Shown here piece by piece: positions 17,755 to 27,021 of a DNA stretch of 64,000 nt. The notes beneath the pieces are model-generated. The model saw only the letters and a program-made list of their open reading frames with translations, was not told where the DNA came from and searched no databases. Origin of the DNA: PALSA-693 sp963834725 (GTDB lineage: Bacteria; Actinomycetota; Acidimicrobiia; Acidimicrobiales; Palsa-688); contig CAWICN010000001.1 in assembly GCA_963834725.1 (NCBI GenBank), positions 1,054,001-1,118,000 on the forward strand. Reading direction: 5' to 3'. A program made the position numbers and the translations under genes. How positions within the stretch are numbered: position 1 is the first letter of the stretch; every line of letters begins with the position of its first letter.

Positions 17755-18569
17755 CCCGGCTGCTCCTCACCGGTGGCGGGGGGGCTGTTGGACGGGGGGC
17801 TGGTGCGCCGTTTGGCCCCCCGGCTGGTTCGCAAACGATACGAGTCGTGGCCGGTCTCGACGATGAGGGCCTTAAAGGTGAGGCGGTCCACCACCGCCGC
17901 GGCCAGCCGGGGATCGCTGAAGGTGGCCCCCCATTCGCTGAAGCTGGCGTTGGAGGCGCAGGCGATGGACGCCTTTTCTTCTCGTTCGGTGATGACCTGG
18001 AACAAAAGCTCGGCACCCCGGGGGTCGAGGCGCACGTAGCCCAGCTCATCGAGACACAACAGCTCCAGGCGCCCATAGCGGCCCACCACCCGGGACAGCA
18101 CCCGGTCATCGGCGGCCTCGGCCAACTCGTTGACCAGCGCCGCGCAGGTCACATAACGCACCCGGCGGCCCGCCTCGCAGGCCGCGATGCCGGTGCCGAT
18201 CAATAGATGGCTTTTTCCGGTGCCGCTGTCGCCGATCAAACACAGCGGGCTGCCAGCGTTGATGAACCCGCCCGACGCGAGGGTGGCGATGAGGGCCGGA
18301 TTGACATTGGGGTTGGCCGAGCAGTCGAAATCGCCCAGCCGTTTGGCTCGCGGAAAGCGGGCCTCATGGACGCGCCGGGCCCGGCGGCGGGCGTCGCGCT
18401 CGTCGACCTCGGCGGTGAGGATCTCGGCCAGATAGCCCAGATGGGTGAGCTGTTCCTTGGCGGCCTGGGCGGCCAAGGCGGCGGCCTCGGCTCGCACCGT
18501 GGGCAGGTGCAGATCCCGGCAGGCCGCGCCGATGGCGGCCTGGGCGGCCTCGTCGGTGCGGGCGCTCAT
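17751..18569 (-). CDS. istB: IS21-type transposition helper ATPase
   Basis: 272 residues from ATG 18569. Walker A LIGDSGTGKSHLLIG and Walker B LLCLDELGYVRL, then sensor-like IACASNASFSEWGATF; these define the DnaA/IstB AAA+ helper that binds target DNA and stimulates IstA. Overlaps istA by 4 nt. The C-terminal tail (RGAKRRTSPPSNSPPATGEE) is longer than usual but plausible. Confidence 0.92.
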   Translation of the reverse strand: MSARTDEAAQAAIGAACRDLHLPTVRAEAAALAAQAAKEQLTHLGYLAEILTAEVDERDARRRARRVHEARFPRAKRLGDFDCSANPNVNPALIATLASGGFINAGSPLCLIGDSGTGKSHLLIGTGIAACEAGRRVRYVTCAALVNELAEAADDRVLSRVVGRYGRLELLCLDELGYVRLDPRGAELLFQVITEREEKASIACASNASFSEWGATFSDPRLAAAVVDRLTFKALIVETGHDSYRLRTSRGAKRRTSPPSNSPPATGEEQPG

Positions 18570-20101
18570 CGGGCCACCCCGGCCAGCAGGGCGTCGTAGG
18601 CGCCCAAGCTGGGCGCCGGGCGCATGGCCAGACGGGCGCCGATGGGCACCACCACCCCGGCCGGCTCGGGCCGGGCCCGGTCCTGGCAGCGGCGGGCTTC
18701 CACGGCCACCACGTCGGGATCGACCGAGCCCACGGCCAGAGCCGCCCGCATGCCAGCAGTGACCGCCGCGGCGGGCAGGCTGCGATGCAGCAGCAGCACC
18801 ATGCACAGCGCCCGGGTGCCGGCCCCGTCACCCAGGCGGCGGCGGGCCGCCTCCCAGAACGCCTCGTGAGCGGCCTCGAAGGCGCCCCCGGCGCGGGCCT
18901 GGGCCAAGGCGGTGGATCCGGGCAACGCCCCCGGTTTGCGGATCAAGACTTCCAGGTAGTGATCCAACACCAGCTCTTCGCTGCCCTTGTGCAAGCTACG
19001 GCAGTGGCGGGCCACCACCTTGCCGTCCGCGATCACCTCAAACGAGCGGGCCCCGAGGCGCACCTCCACCCGGCGGCGGGCCAGCCCGGCCGGCACCGAG
19101 TACAGACTCTGGCGGACACAGATACGGGCCTTGGTGTCCACGATGGGGTGCAGCACCGTAGTGGTGTCGAAGACCTCCACCGGCACCGGCCGCAAGAAAG
19201 CCCGCTCGCCAGCTGCGGCTTCGCCCACCGTCTGGTCACGCCATACGATCACCCTGTACTCGTCGGCGACGTCGGCCGCCGCCAGCCGCTCGTTCAGCTC
19301 GGCTAGCGACCCCACTCGAGGCACCGGCACCAGATGGTTGCGGCGGAATCGGCCTACCTCGCCTTCCACTCCACCCTTTTCATGGCTACCCGCAATGCCC
19401 GGCAGACAGTAGAAGCTGTCGAAACCGAAATGGCTGCGCAGCGCCACGAACCGGGGGTTCTCTAACCGGGCCCGGCCCAACAGCACCTTAAGCACGGCGT
19501 CCTTAAGGTTGTCGTAGCGGATCCGACCCGGGACCCCGCCAAAATGCTCGAAGGCATCCACATGGCCCTCCAGGAACGCCTCCTGGGCCTGGTTGGCGAA
19601 GGCCACATGAAACCCTCGCCCCGAGAAGCTCAGCCGCATGCAGAACATCCACAACTCGCAATAGACGCTGTCCACCCAGGCCACGAACCCGCCGAAGTCC
19701 ACCTCGGCCTCCTCGCCCCGGCCATGCTGCTGGGGCACCATCACGGCCAAATCGTGGTTCTCCAACTCGAAGCGGACCTGGGCCACAAACGCCCGCACCG
19801 TGGACTCGGCCACTCCAGCCCCGCACTCATCCCGCAGCCGCACCCACACCCGACGGGCGGTATGACGCTGCTTGCGCGGCGCCGCCAAATCGTCGGTCAG
19901 CCACTCCCGGATAGTGCCCTGCCAGGGGCCCAACGCCGGCGACACCCGCTCGGGCACCTTGCGCTCCGGCGGGATCGCCGACGCCAACGCCTGGCGCACC
20001 GTACGCCGATGCACCCCGAACCGCTCAGCCAAGGCACGGATCCCCATGCCCTCCTCACGGTTCGCCTTCCGAATACGTTCATAAAGCTCCACCCTTGACA
20101 T
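18566..20101 (-). CDS. istA: IS21-type transposase
   Basis: 511 residues from ATG 20101 (MSRVELYERIRKANREEGMG). The N-terminal HTH is IRALAERFGVHRRTVRQALA. The catalytic core shows EEAEVDFGGFVAWV (Asp), PGRIRYDNLKDAV (Asp) and GSHEKGGVEGEVGRFRRN (Glu), the DDE triad of IS21 integrase-like transposases. Intact, with istB immediately downstream. Confidence 0.95.
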   Translation of the reverse strand: MSRVELYERIRKANREEGMGIRALAERFGVHRRTVRQALASAIPPERKVPERVSPALGPWQGTIREWLTDDLAAPRKQRHTARRVWVRLRDECGAGVAESTVRAFVAQVRFELENHDLAVMVPQQHGRGEEAEVDFGGFVAWVDSVYCELWMFCMRLSFSGRGFHVAFANQAQEAFLEGHVDAFEHFGGVPGRIRYDNLKDAVLKVLLGRARLENPRFVALRSHFGFDSFYCLPGIAGSHEKGGVEGEVGRFRRNHLVPVPRVGSLAELNERLAAADVADEYRVIVWRDQTVGEAAAGERAFLRPVPVEVFDTTTVLHPIVDTKARICVRQSLYSVPAGLARRRVEVRLGARSFEVIADGKVVARHCRSLHKGSEELVLDHYLEVLIRKPGALPGSTALAQARAGGAFEAAHEAFWEAARRRLGDGAGTRALCMVLLLHRSLPAAAVTAGMRAALAVGSVDPDVVAVEARRCQDRARPEPAGVVVPIGARLAMRPAPSLGAYDALLAGVAR

Positions 20102-20305
20102 CTCCTTCTCCCTCGTTCCAACAGGTGTGGCAACCACGGAACGTAGGGGCTGGTGGTTGAGGGTGGGGCCACTTCAAACCATCAAAAGTGGCCTCAGTGG
20201 GGCCAGATCAGGATGTCATTCCCACGTGGGTTGCCGTGCGGAAACAGCAAACCGCCGCGCCGCAACTCCATCACCGACCAAGAGGTGCTTACCGCGCCGG
20301 GTCGC

Positions 20306-20806
20306 TCAGTCATCGCCGTTGTTGACTTCGGTGTGCGGTTCGTCGGCGCCTACAGGTTCGAACTTGGCCCGCAACTCGTCGTACGCAGCGTCGGAGATCA
20401 CGAAGCTGTCGACGTGGTGGCGGCTTCGGGCCCTGAGACGACGCCGGGCAATACTGTCAGGGCAGACAAGTGAGTACAGGACGACGTCGGCCCCAGCCGC
20501 GGCGGCTAGCGATCGAGCGTTTTCTCGTTCGCTGCGCGACCAGAAGCCGAAGTCCAAGACCACGTCGATGCCTCGGGCCAGCAGCTGCGGCCACAGCTCG
20601 TCGAGCTGTCGCTTGAGCCGCCGCCACAGGACATCGTCGAGGTGTTCGGTTGGGTGTCCGTCGGTGTACAGGCGCAGGTACCACTCGTCGGACGACAGGC
20701 GGATGGCCCCGGTCTGCTCGCTGAGCTGTCGGGCGAAGCTGGTCTTGCCGACGCCCAGGTAGCCGTGGATCAGGTGCGCTGTCGGTTTCGGTCGAGGACC
20801 GGTCAT
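20306..20806 (-). CDS. P-loop kinase-like ATPase (AAA_33 type)
   Basis: 166 residues. Walker A GYLGVGKTSFARQLSE near residues 14-29, then IRLSSDEWYLRLY and a hydrophobic Walker-B-like strand GIDVVLDFGFWSRSERENAR, with a late arginine-rich lid (ARRRLRARSRHHVDSF). This is the pattern of small-molecule or nucleoside kinases of the zeta-toxin/CPT superfamily, which includes antibiotic kinases; substrate unknown. The ATG overlaps the stop of the upstream SDR gene. Confidence 0.75.
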   Translation of the reverse strand: MTGPRPKPTAHLIHGYLGVGKTSFARQLSEQTGAIRLSSDEWYLRLYTDGHPTEHLDDVLWRRLKRQLDELWPQLLARGIDVVLDFGFWSRSERENARSLAAAAGADVVLYSLVCPDSIARRRLRARSRHHVDSFVISDAAYDELRAKFEPVGADEPHTEVNNGDD

Positions 20807-21631
20807 CGCAGGTGAACCACGTTGGCGGTGATGAGGGAGCTCAGATCGGAGGCCCGGTAGGCGATGACTGCTGACCTCGTCGGGGTGGGCGACATGCACA
20901 TGTTCGCTGCTGGAGTGGACCGCTGCTCGGACCTGGTCGGTAACCCAGCCTGTCTCGGTGACGGGCGGATAGACCATGTTGGCGGTCACGCCCAGGTCGG
21001 CCAACTCCCGCGCGGCGGCCACGGTCAAGTTTTCCTAGGCGGCCTTGGCCGCCCCGTAGGACACCTCGCCGGGGAAGCCGCCCGGGCCCCCCGAGGTCAG
21101 TCCGATGATCCGACCCCACGTCCCGCCCCGCTGGGCGTGGCGACGAGAGAACTCGCTGATCAACAGTGCGGCGGCCCGGGCATCGACGTGGAATATGCGG
21201 TCGAAGCTGGCGGGGCAGACCAGCTGGGCACGTCTTCCTATCTGGTCGACCTGCGAGACCGTGAAGATGTCCGAGCACCATCCACTGGCATTGTTGACGA
21301 GGATCTCGACCGGACCGAAACGTTCCTCGGCGATGTCGAAAAGCAGCGGTGCCGAAACGGGATCGGCGAGATCGCACTCGACCGCCTCCGCCGTGCCACC
21401 GTCGCCTCGAATAGCACCCACCACCTCCTCCGCTGACTGGGCCCGGTGGTGGGCATAGGCGTCGGGAACAGCCGGGTCAGGGTCGTCGTCGAGGCGCAGG
21501 TAGGTGAGCAGGACCTTTGCTCCCTGGGCTGCCAGCAGCTCCGCTGTGGACGCGCCGATGCCGTGATTGCCACCCGTGACAAGGGCAACCCGACCCGCTA
21601 GGCCGGGCAGGGCAGGAACATCGAAGGACAT
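20803..21631 (-). pseudogene. Short-chain dehydrogenase/reductase, two frameshifts
   Basis: The first frame starts MSFDVPALPGLAGRVALVTG with the Rossmann T-G-G-N-H-G-I-G motif, N-N-A-S-G (NNAG region), and the catalytic S-Y pair (GLTSGG ... VSYGAAKAA). A stop follows, and the next frame continues ENLTVAAARELADLGVTANM then VYPPVTETGWVTDQV. A third shift near 20870 restores VIAYRASDLSSLITANVVHL to the stop at 20803. It is an oxidoreductase of the 3-oxoacyl-ACP-reductase type. A partial duplicate lies at 26640-26930. Confidence 0.8.
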
Positions 21632-21746
21632 GCGCCGAGAACCTCCTCTCAGAGATAGGGATCTGGATCAGGGTTCTCAGGCGCGCACGACGCCGACGAT
21701 AGCCGACAGGGGCTGGGTCACCAGCGAATATGTCGACCGGGATCGG

Positions 21747-22547
21747 TCAGGGACCGAGATCCCACAGGAGCCGGTAATAGGCGGTCCGCTCCGGATCTGC
21801 CTCCGCGCCGTAAGCGGCCAACAGAGTCGGCTCCCAGCCAAGTCCGAAGTTCCAGGCGGTGCTCCATGTAGCCACCGCCAGATCCGCCCACCGGTCCGCC
21901 ACGCCGAGATGGCCGAGGTCAACGTGGCCCACCCAGCGACCGTCCGAGCCCACCAGGGTGTTCGGTGCGCAGGCATCTCCATGGCAAACGACCGCACGGT
22001 CAACTTCAGGCACATCGAAAAGCAACTCGACTGCCTGCTCAACGTTGAGATGCCGGTGTTCTGGGTGCCAGTCGGACCGGTCCAGCAGCCCCGCCTCGGC
22101 CCGACGCCGCGCATCATCGAGACGCTCGCCCGCAGACCACGAGAATGGGCAATCGCCCACAGGCAGAGCGTCGTGGAAGGCTCGAAGCCCCTCGCCGATG
22201 GCCGCAACCGCCACCGCGGTGTTCGCCTTCCATCGGTCTGCGACAGTTGTCTCTCCGGCGACGGCCTCGGTGACGAGCCAACTGCCCTCAGGTCCCGCGC
22301 CTCTATCGAGCGGACGAGGCACCGGCGTGTACCTGGAAGCCCATTCCATGCGGACCGCCTCGGCTTCGAGGTCGAGGCCGCTGCCGGCCGGGGCCCACTT
22401 CACGAACACATGCGCAGGACCCGTACCCAGCTCGAAGGTCAAGCCGCCCAGAGCGTTCTGCCACACCACGCGGATGTCTCTGCCGGCGGCGAGGCGTCGT
22501 ACGACATGCGGAACGGCGACATCGTTGGTAGGTCGGCCCGCGAGCAT
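21747..22547 (-). CDS. APH(3')-like aminoglycoside phosphotransferase
   Basis: 266 residues, the usual APH(3') length. The catalytic loop is AVVCHGDACAPNTLV (H-G-D-x-x-x-x-N), followed by HVDLGHLGVADRWADLAVAT, the D-x-G-x-x-G-x-x-D-R-x-x-D motif that distinguishes real APH(3') enzymes from more distant APH-fold kinases. N-terminal GGLTFELGTGPAHVFVKWAP supplies the nucleotide-binding Lys. Uninterrupted. Family role: ATP-dependent 3'-O-phosphorylation of aminoglycosides. The chemistry is well supported; drug specificity is not. Confidence 0.85.
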   Translation of the reverse strand: MLAGRPTNDVAVPHVVRRLAAGRDIRVVWQNALGGLTFELGTGPAHVFVKWAPAGSGLDLEAEAVRMEWASRYTPVPRPLDRGAGPEGSWLVTEAVAGETTVADRWKANTAVAVAAIGEGLRAFHDALPVGDCPFSWSAGERLDDARRRAEAGLLDRSDWHPEHRHLNVEQAVELLFDVPEVDRAVVCHGDACAPNTLVGSDGRWVGHVDLGHLGVADRWADLAVATWSTAWNFGLGWEPTLLAAYGAEADPERTAYYRLLWDLGP

Positions 22548-22587
22548 GGGCGCAATCTTGACGCGACGCTACGCCGGCCGGGAAGTC

Positions 22588-23376
22588 TCAGCCTTCTGAG
22601 AGCACGCCCGTCGTTAGGGTCACGACGAGGGGCCTGGTGATGCGGCCACCAAACTCCATCCGGATGAATAACTCCATGTCGTCGAGCAGTCCGATCCGGT
22701 CCGCCTCGTTCATCATCTGAGTGCCTGAGTAAGACAGCATCAGCTTCCGATACTCCGCCGCGCTGTAAGTCTGATCCCAGTCGTACCGGCGGACAGCAAC
22801 GCGCTCGAAGCGCCCGTCGGCTTTCAGCGCGGCGCGAATGGCCGGTTCGACCTGATCACGGAGGGGCGCTGGCGGGCCTTTGTGGCCTTCCCCGTAGCGG
22901 TCGTAGATCGGCTGAGCCGCGGCAAAGAACCCTCCATCCGATGGCGAGGCGACTTGGATGAGATCGACGATTGCGACTACGCCGCCTGGGCGCAGAACAG
23001 TTGCGGGCCGATCGGTCTGCGCTGCCGGTGAGATCCAGTGGTACGCGGTCGCTGAGAACACAGCATCCGCGCTCGCCGTCGGCAGCTGCAGCTTCTCGAA
23101 GTCACCGACGCTCACACGAAGACGATCGGTTGAAAGGTTCGCTCGCAACTTGGCCGCCATCGCCGGGCCGATCTCGATGGCGTGAACGGTCGCTCTGCGG
23201 GCCAGAAGGTCTTTCGTGGCCTGACCGGTGCCGGGACCGACTTCGACGATCTCCGGCTGCGGCGGCAGCGCCTCAAAGAGAGCGTCGAAGAGTTCTGCGG
23301 GATAGGAGGGCCGCACCTCGTCGTAGATCTCAGCGGCCTCGTTAAACGAGAGTCTGATGTCATCCGGGCTGCCCAC
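22588..23376 (-). CDS. Class I SAM-dependent methyltransferase
   Basis: 262 residues from GTG 23376 (VGSPDDIRLSFNEAAEIYDE). Motif I is IVEVGPGTGQATKDLL; motif II ATVHAIEIGPAM; motif IV-like ADAVFSATAYHWISP; motif V LRPGGVVAIVDL. The Y-D-x-x-R-P-x-Y-P N-terminus is typical of a large family of small-molecule methyltransferases often found beside resistance genes. The start lies 2 nt after the stop of the upstream kinase, implying one operon. Confidence 0.8.
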   Translation of the reverse strand: MGSPDDIRLSFNEAAEIYDEVRPSYPAELFDALFEALPPQPEIVEVGPGTGQATKDLLARRATVHAIEIGPAMAAKLRANLSTDRLRVSVGDFEKLQLPTASADAVFSATAYHWISPAAQTDRPATVLRPGGVVAIVDLIQVASPSDGGFFAAAQPIYDRYGEGHKGPPAPLRDQVEPAIRAALKADGRFERVAVRRYDWDQTYSAAEYRKLMLSYSGTQMMNEADRIGLLDDMELFIRMEFGGRITRPLVVTLTTGVLSEG

Positions 23377-23378
23377 GA

Positions 23379-24172
23379 TCAGACCAGAGCGTCCCGCTCG
23401 GCACGAACCCATCCCAGTGCCCGCGCCAGCCGATCACCGAGCCCCGCTTCCCAGTAGGCGATAAACCGCTCTTGGCCAGCTTCCACTCGTGTTCGCACGC
23501 CTTCACGCCCACGCTCCAGGTACGCGTCGACCAGATCGAGCAGCCGACCAAGGTTCTCCCGGGCCAACGCGTAGCTGTCGGCCATGCCAAGAAGCCGTTC
23601 CGACGGCGACCACGATGTCGAGGCGCCGATCAGGTCTTCGGGGTCCGCCAGCGGCACCCAATGTTGCGCGGCGATAGCGAGGTCTCGGAGCGGATCGTAA
23701 GGGCCGGCGAAGTCGAAATTGATCAGTGCGATGGCCCTCTCGCCCGAGAAGACGACGTTGCCGACGACCGGGTCGTTGTGGCAGACCACAGAGGGCACGC
23801 AACCAGGCGTGAACCCGCCCTGCCATCGAGCGTCGGGGGGCGCCACGAAGCCGGACGCGGCTCGGTGGAAGCGCCGCAGCAGGTCCCCGATGCTCGCCAC
23901 CCGCCCATCGGAGGCGACTGGGAAGCCGCCGTTGGGCGGTTCCGGCGGCTGGGCACCTCGCCCTCCACAAAAGTGAGAACCTCCCCCGAAGGCGACGCTT
24001 CGACGACCCTGGGCGCCCCCTCGAAGCCCTCCGCCTCGAGGTGGCGAAGGAACGCCTGGACTGCCGGCGAGTGCGGACCGGTTGGCCGCACGACCGTGTT
24101 ACCCACTCGTCGCAGTCGCCCGAAGTTCCGACCTGCTCCTCCGAGCGCGGCCGCTTCTTCAGGCATGGTCAC
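23379..24172 (-). pseudogene. APH-fold phosphotransferase, one frameshift
   Basis: The N-terminal frame reads RRVGNTVVRPTGPHSPAVQA and FLRHLEAEGFEGAPRVVEAS. Near 23910 the frame shifts to SIGDLLRRFHRAASGFVAPP, then VVCHNDPVVGNVVF (catalytic loop) and ALINFDFAGPYDPLRDLAIA (D-F-x-x-x-x-x-D metal site). Together about 264 residues, like stand-alone aminoglycoside-phosphotransferase-family kinases. One indel is enough to restore it. Confidence 0.75.
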
Positions 24173-24466
24173 ATTCTGCAGGCTGCGTCAAGGCTCTGGC
24201 CTACGCGATCCGAAACCCTCTACGGCCGGCCCTCTCCAGGACCACGAATGGAGGCCGCTCCGGCGGCGCCTTCATGCGCCGCACCCATGGGGACTGGCGA
24301 CGGCGGAGCCGCTCCGGGCCTTTGGCGGAGTGCGTCATGGGGTTGCTGCGAGACTCGGCGGCGTGGGGCGATCGAGTTCCGACTGCCTGCTGGTCTCCGA
24401 CGCTGAAGGTGATCTCATCGACTACGTCTGGGCCCGCCCTGATCTCGGTCGGCGATAAGGGTCGGT

Positions 24467-25339
24467 TTAACCGTCACTGACACCAAGCGCTGCTCGCAGC
24501 TGACGGAGCCACTCGATGCTCATGGCGCGGCCATTGGGGAGGTCGTCATCGGGCTCGCAGCGCCATGCCGTGACCATCGCGAGCATGAGGATCCAGCACT
24601 GTCGGACCAGCGACGGATCGGCGCCGACGTAATTGGCAGCGACCTCGACGGGCGGCCCGCCGGCGTTGATGGTGGCATGGGCGATGTCGAACTCGACTGG
24701 TCCACAGCAACACGTTTCAAGGTCGACGAACAGCAGCCCGCTCCGCGTCCTGACCACATTGCCCGGGTGCGGTTCGCCGTGGAGCAACTGCTCGGGCGCC
24801 CCTCTGTCGATGATCGCCCGCCTCATTGCCCTCAACGTTGTCCCCAGCAACAGGCGATCGGCGCCGCCGATGGCAGGGTTGTTGGTGGGGTCATCGATCA
24901 GCCGCAGCGCCTGGTCGACTCTGTCGGTGAAGTGCGGCAGCCAGTCGCCGACCACGTCCGCGTGTCGCAGACCGGCGTGCAACCGCTGAAGCGCTCCCGC
25001 GTACTCCTCAGGGCCGATGTCGTTTGGCGGCTGGGGTTGGTAGTACCTCCACAGGGTGACGGCGAACTCGCCGTGTTCGTAGACGCGCGGCTCGACCCGG
25101 GGATCGAGCGTCGCCAGCGGGGCGCCGCTGTCGGCAAGCCGCCGCGCCAGCTTGACCTCGAACTCGGCGCCGCCCTGCCGCGGCCGGGGCGCCACGCGAG
25201 CGAGAACGTCACACGGCCCAAGGAGGACCGCGAGCCGGCTCGAGTTGCTCAGCACGACGGCGTCATCGACAGGCAGGCCGCACGCTGCGGCCACTACCCG
25301 GCACGCGGCCACCGCCAGCGGAAGCTGCGACGCGTCCAT
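24467..25339 (-). CDS. APH-fold phosphotransferase
   Basis: 290 residues from ATG 25339 (MDASQLPLAVAACRVVAAAC). Nucleotide-binding segment DDAVVLSNSSRLAVLLGP, catalytic loop QLLHGEPHPGNVV and metal site LLFVDLETCCCGPVEFDIAH are in the expected order. Uninterrupted. The next gene upstream (PhyH) ends 5 nt before it, so the two form one operon. A longer reading to 25546 covers low-quality sequence overlapping that gene and is rejected. Preceding gap 24173-24466 has no gene. Confidence 0.8.
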   Translation of the reverse strand: MDASQLPLAVAACRVVAAACGLPVDDAVVLSNSSRLAVLLGPCDVLARVAPRPRQGGAEFEVKLARRLADSGAPLATLDPRVEPRVYEHGEFAVTLWRYYQPQPPNDIGPEEYAGALQRLHAGLRHADVVGDWLPHFTDRVDQALRLIDDPTNNPAIGGADRLLLGTTLRAMRRAIIDRGAPEQLLHGEPHPGNVVRTRSGLLFVDLETCCCGPVEFDIAHATINAGGPPVEVAANYVGADPSLVRQCWILMLAMVTAWRCEPDDDLPNGRAMSIEWLRQLRAALGVSDG

Positions 25340-25344
25340 CCCTC

Positions 25345-26232
25345 TCAGCGGTACGGGGTCAGATCGGCCCCTGGATATCGCATGTGCGTGTCGGCCAAGG
25401 TCTGTTCGTCCCAGTACGGGTCGCCGGGGGCCGGAAAACCGAACAGAGACCGCTCCCGGGGCGACGCACGCTCGATGAGGTCGAACCACTCGGCACGGGT
25501 CGCGTACTGCGCCCAGGCGACTCTGCCGGTCCAGCGCGGTGCCCACACGTCGTAGTTGGCGAGGAGCGCGAAGCGAGCTGATCGCTCGCCGGTCATGCTC
25601 GACCCGCGGTGAACGACGTCGCTGCGGAAGGCGAAAAGCGTCCCTGCCGGGCCGGTCATCGAGACCTCCTCGCCGGCGAACATCCCCAACGGGAGGTACT
25701 CGCTCGTGATGTCGTGATCCCCACCGACGGGCCAGTACGCGACGCTATCGCCGAGCGGCAACGGGACGACCTTGGTCGGGCCATCCTCCTCGGTGACGTC
25801 TGACAGGAGGATCCAGCTCAACATCTGCGTCGCCGGGTCCGACCGCTTCGGGACGACGAGGCTGTGGTTGACGAAGTCGCGGTGGTGGCATTGGTCGTAG
25901 TCGACGGCGCCCGCGTACTTCGCCCACAGCTCCGCCTCATAGAGCCGCAGATCGGCCGACCCAAGGAACCGCTCCGCCAGATCGAGCAGGTCCGGGTGGA
26001 AAGCCAGTCGGGTCAGGTCCCACGATCGCCACGGCCCGCGGATCAGGCCGGCCCACTGCTCGGCTGCCAGCCACGCCTGAGCGGCCGGGTCGGCGAAATA
26101 CTCGCCTGGCCGCGGGTAGTGCAGCCACAGCGCTTCTTGGGCTGCCGTTAGCTCGTCGGACTCAAGGAAGCCTTCGAAGACGAAGTAGCCCTGCTCGCGC
26201 AGATCCTCCAAACAACGGTCGGGGACTCTCAT
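25345..26232 (-). CDS. Phytanoyl-CoA dioxygenase (PhyH) family protein
   Basis: 295 residues. The Fe(II) ligands are visible as CHHRDFVNHSLV (H-x-D) and RSDVVHRGSSMTGERSARFA (distal His and the 2-oxoglutarate Arg). N-terminal LREQGYFVFEGFLESDEL is the usual entry helix. These enzymes hydroxylate or oxidise small molecules using 2-oxoglutarate; substrate unknown here. It sits in an operon with an APH-fold kinase, compatible with a modification pathway. Confidence 0.85.
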   Translation of the reverse strand: MRVPDRCLEDLREQGYFVFEGFLESDELTAAQEALWLHYPRPGEYFADPAAQAWLAAEQWAGLIRGPWRSWDLTRLAFHPDLLDLAERFLGSADLRLYEAELWAKYAGAVDYDQCHHRDFVNHSLVVPKRSDPATQMLSWILLSDVTEEDGPTKVVPLPLGDSVAYWPVGGDHDITSEYLPLGMFAGEEVSMTGPAGTLFAFRSDVVHRGSSMTGERSARFALLANYDVWAPRWTGRVAWAQYATRAEWFDLIERASPRERSLFGFPAPGDPYWDEQTLADTHMRYPGADLTPYR

Positions 26233-26639
26233 CGAGACCGCCAGCCCGACGCCGCGACGACTTCAAGCCGTCGGTCTTGCTGTCCAGTCCCGCGGAAGTC
26301 TTGCGGCGATGACGCTCGGACGAGGACGCGGGGACGGCAAACCTCGGCACGGAAAACGAAGATGAATGATGACACGGCGAAAGAAACTCCTCATGGTCGA
26401 CGGAGGAGCGTGCCGCGCATCGTTCGAGCGGCACGCGATGACAGGTCAAAGACCTACGCGTCAGCGCGTGCCCTAGCAGCCGGGTTGCACGAGCCGGACT
26501 CTAACAGCTCAGGTGGCGAGCCCGATTCGAGAATGGTTCCACACGACGAACCCTCGGCAACTGGCGCGCGGTCGATCATGCTGAACGAGTGTTGGTACGG
26601 CAGCGGCTCCGAGTCGGACACCGAAACGCTGGTCCGTCT

Positions 26640-26930
26640 GGCCGCTAAGGCGGGATCGGCGAGATCGGCGAGATCGGATTCAACCGGCTCCCCCCATGCC
26701 GCCGCCGCGAATGGCCCGCACGGCCTCCTTCGCCTGCCGGGCCCCGTTGGGCGGCATAAGCCTCGGGGAGCAGCCGGGTCAGGATCGTCGTTCAGCTGTA
26801 GATACGCGACGAGGACACTCGCGCGGTGGGCCGCGAGCGGCCTGGCGGTGCAGGCGCCGATGCCGCGGTTGTCACCCGGTGAACGCGGTAAGCCGGCGAG
26901 CCGGGCCGGGCATGCGCCGGGAACCTCCTA
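26640..26930 (-). pseudogene. Degenerate duplicate of the SDR 5' region
   Basis: The minus strand reads TGDNRGIGACTARPLAAHRA, then VLVAYLQLNDDPDPAAP, a decayed match to TGGNHGIGASTAELLAAQGA and VLLTYLRLDDDPDPAVP of the SDR gene at 20.8-21.6 kb. The surrounding nucleotides (GGCGAGATCGGCGAGATCGG; CCGGGTCAGGATCGTCGTTC) also align with 21360-21500. No complete ORF remains. The rest of 26233-27021 shows no convincing gene. Confidence 0.6.
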
Positions 26931-27021
26931 GTCCGGTGATTGATGCGAGTGCGACCGGCCTTCGTGCAGGGGTCTGTGCGGCATGCCAGAACCGGGCGGG
27001 CGACCAGCAGGGAACCCGCAG

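Larger units (their letters stand above)
15186..20210 (-). mobile_element. IS21-like element with a nested IS630
   Basis: Ends are inverted: TGATTTGGCCCCAC at 15186 and, read from the right end, TGATCTGGCCCCAC at 20210. Each end has a second inner TGGCCCCA repeat and a shared GATGGTTTGA, the multiple-repeat ends usual for IS21. Cargo on the minus strand is istA, istB and a third HTH gene, each overlapping the next by 4 nt. An IS630-type element (15364-16776) sits between the third gene and the left end. I see no clear target duplication. The stretch 16777-17025 is IS21 interior with no gene. Confidence 0.85.

Noticed and set aside
17165..18109. 314-codon minus-strand ORF overlapping istB and the third IS21 gene
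   Set aside because: Very Arg/Pro-rich frame-shadow; the overlapping frames contain Walker motifs and HTH motifs with ATGA coupling.
21567..22640. 357-codon plus-strand ORF over the APH(3') gene
   Set aside because: Antisense shadow; the minus strand encodes a complete APH(3') with all motifs.
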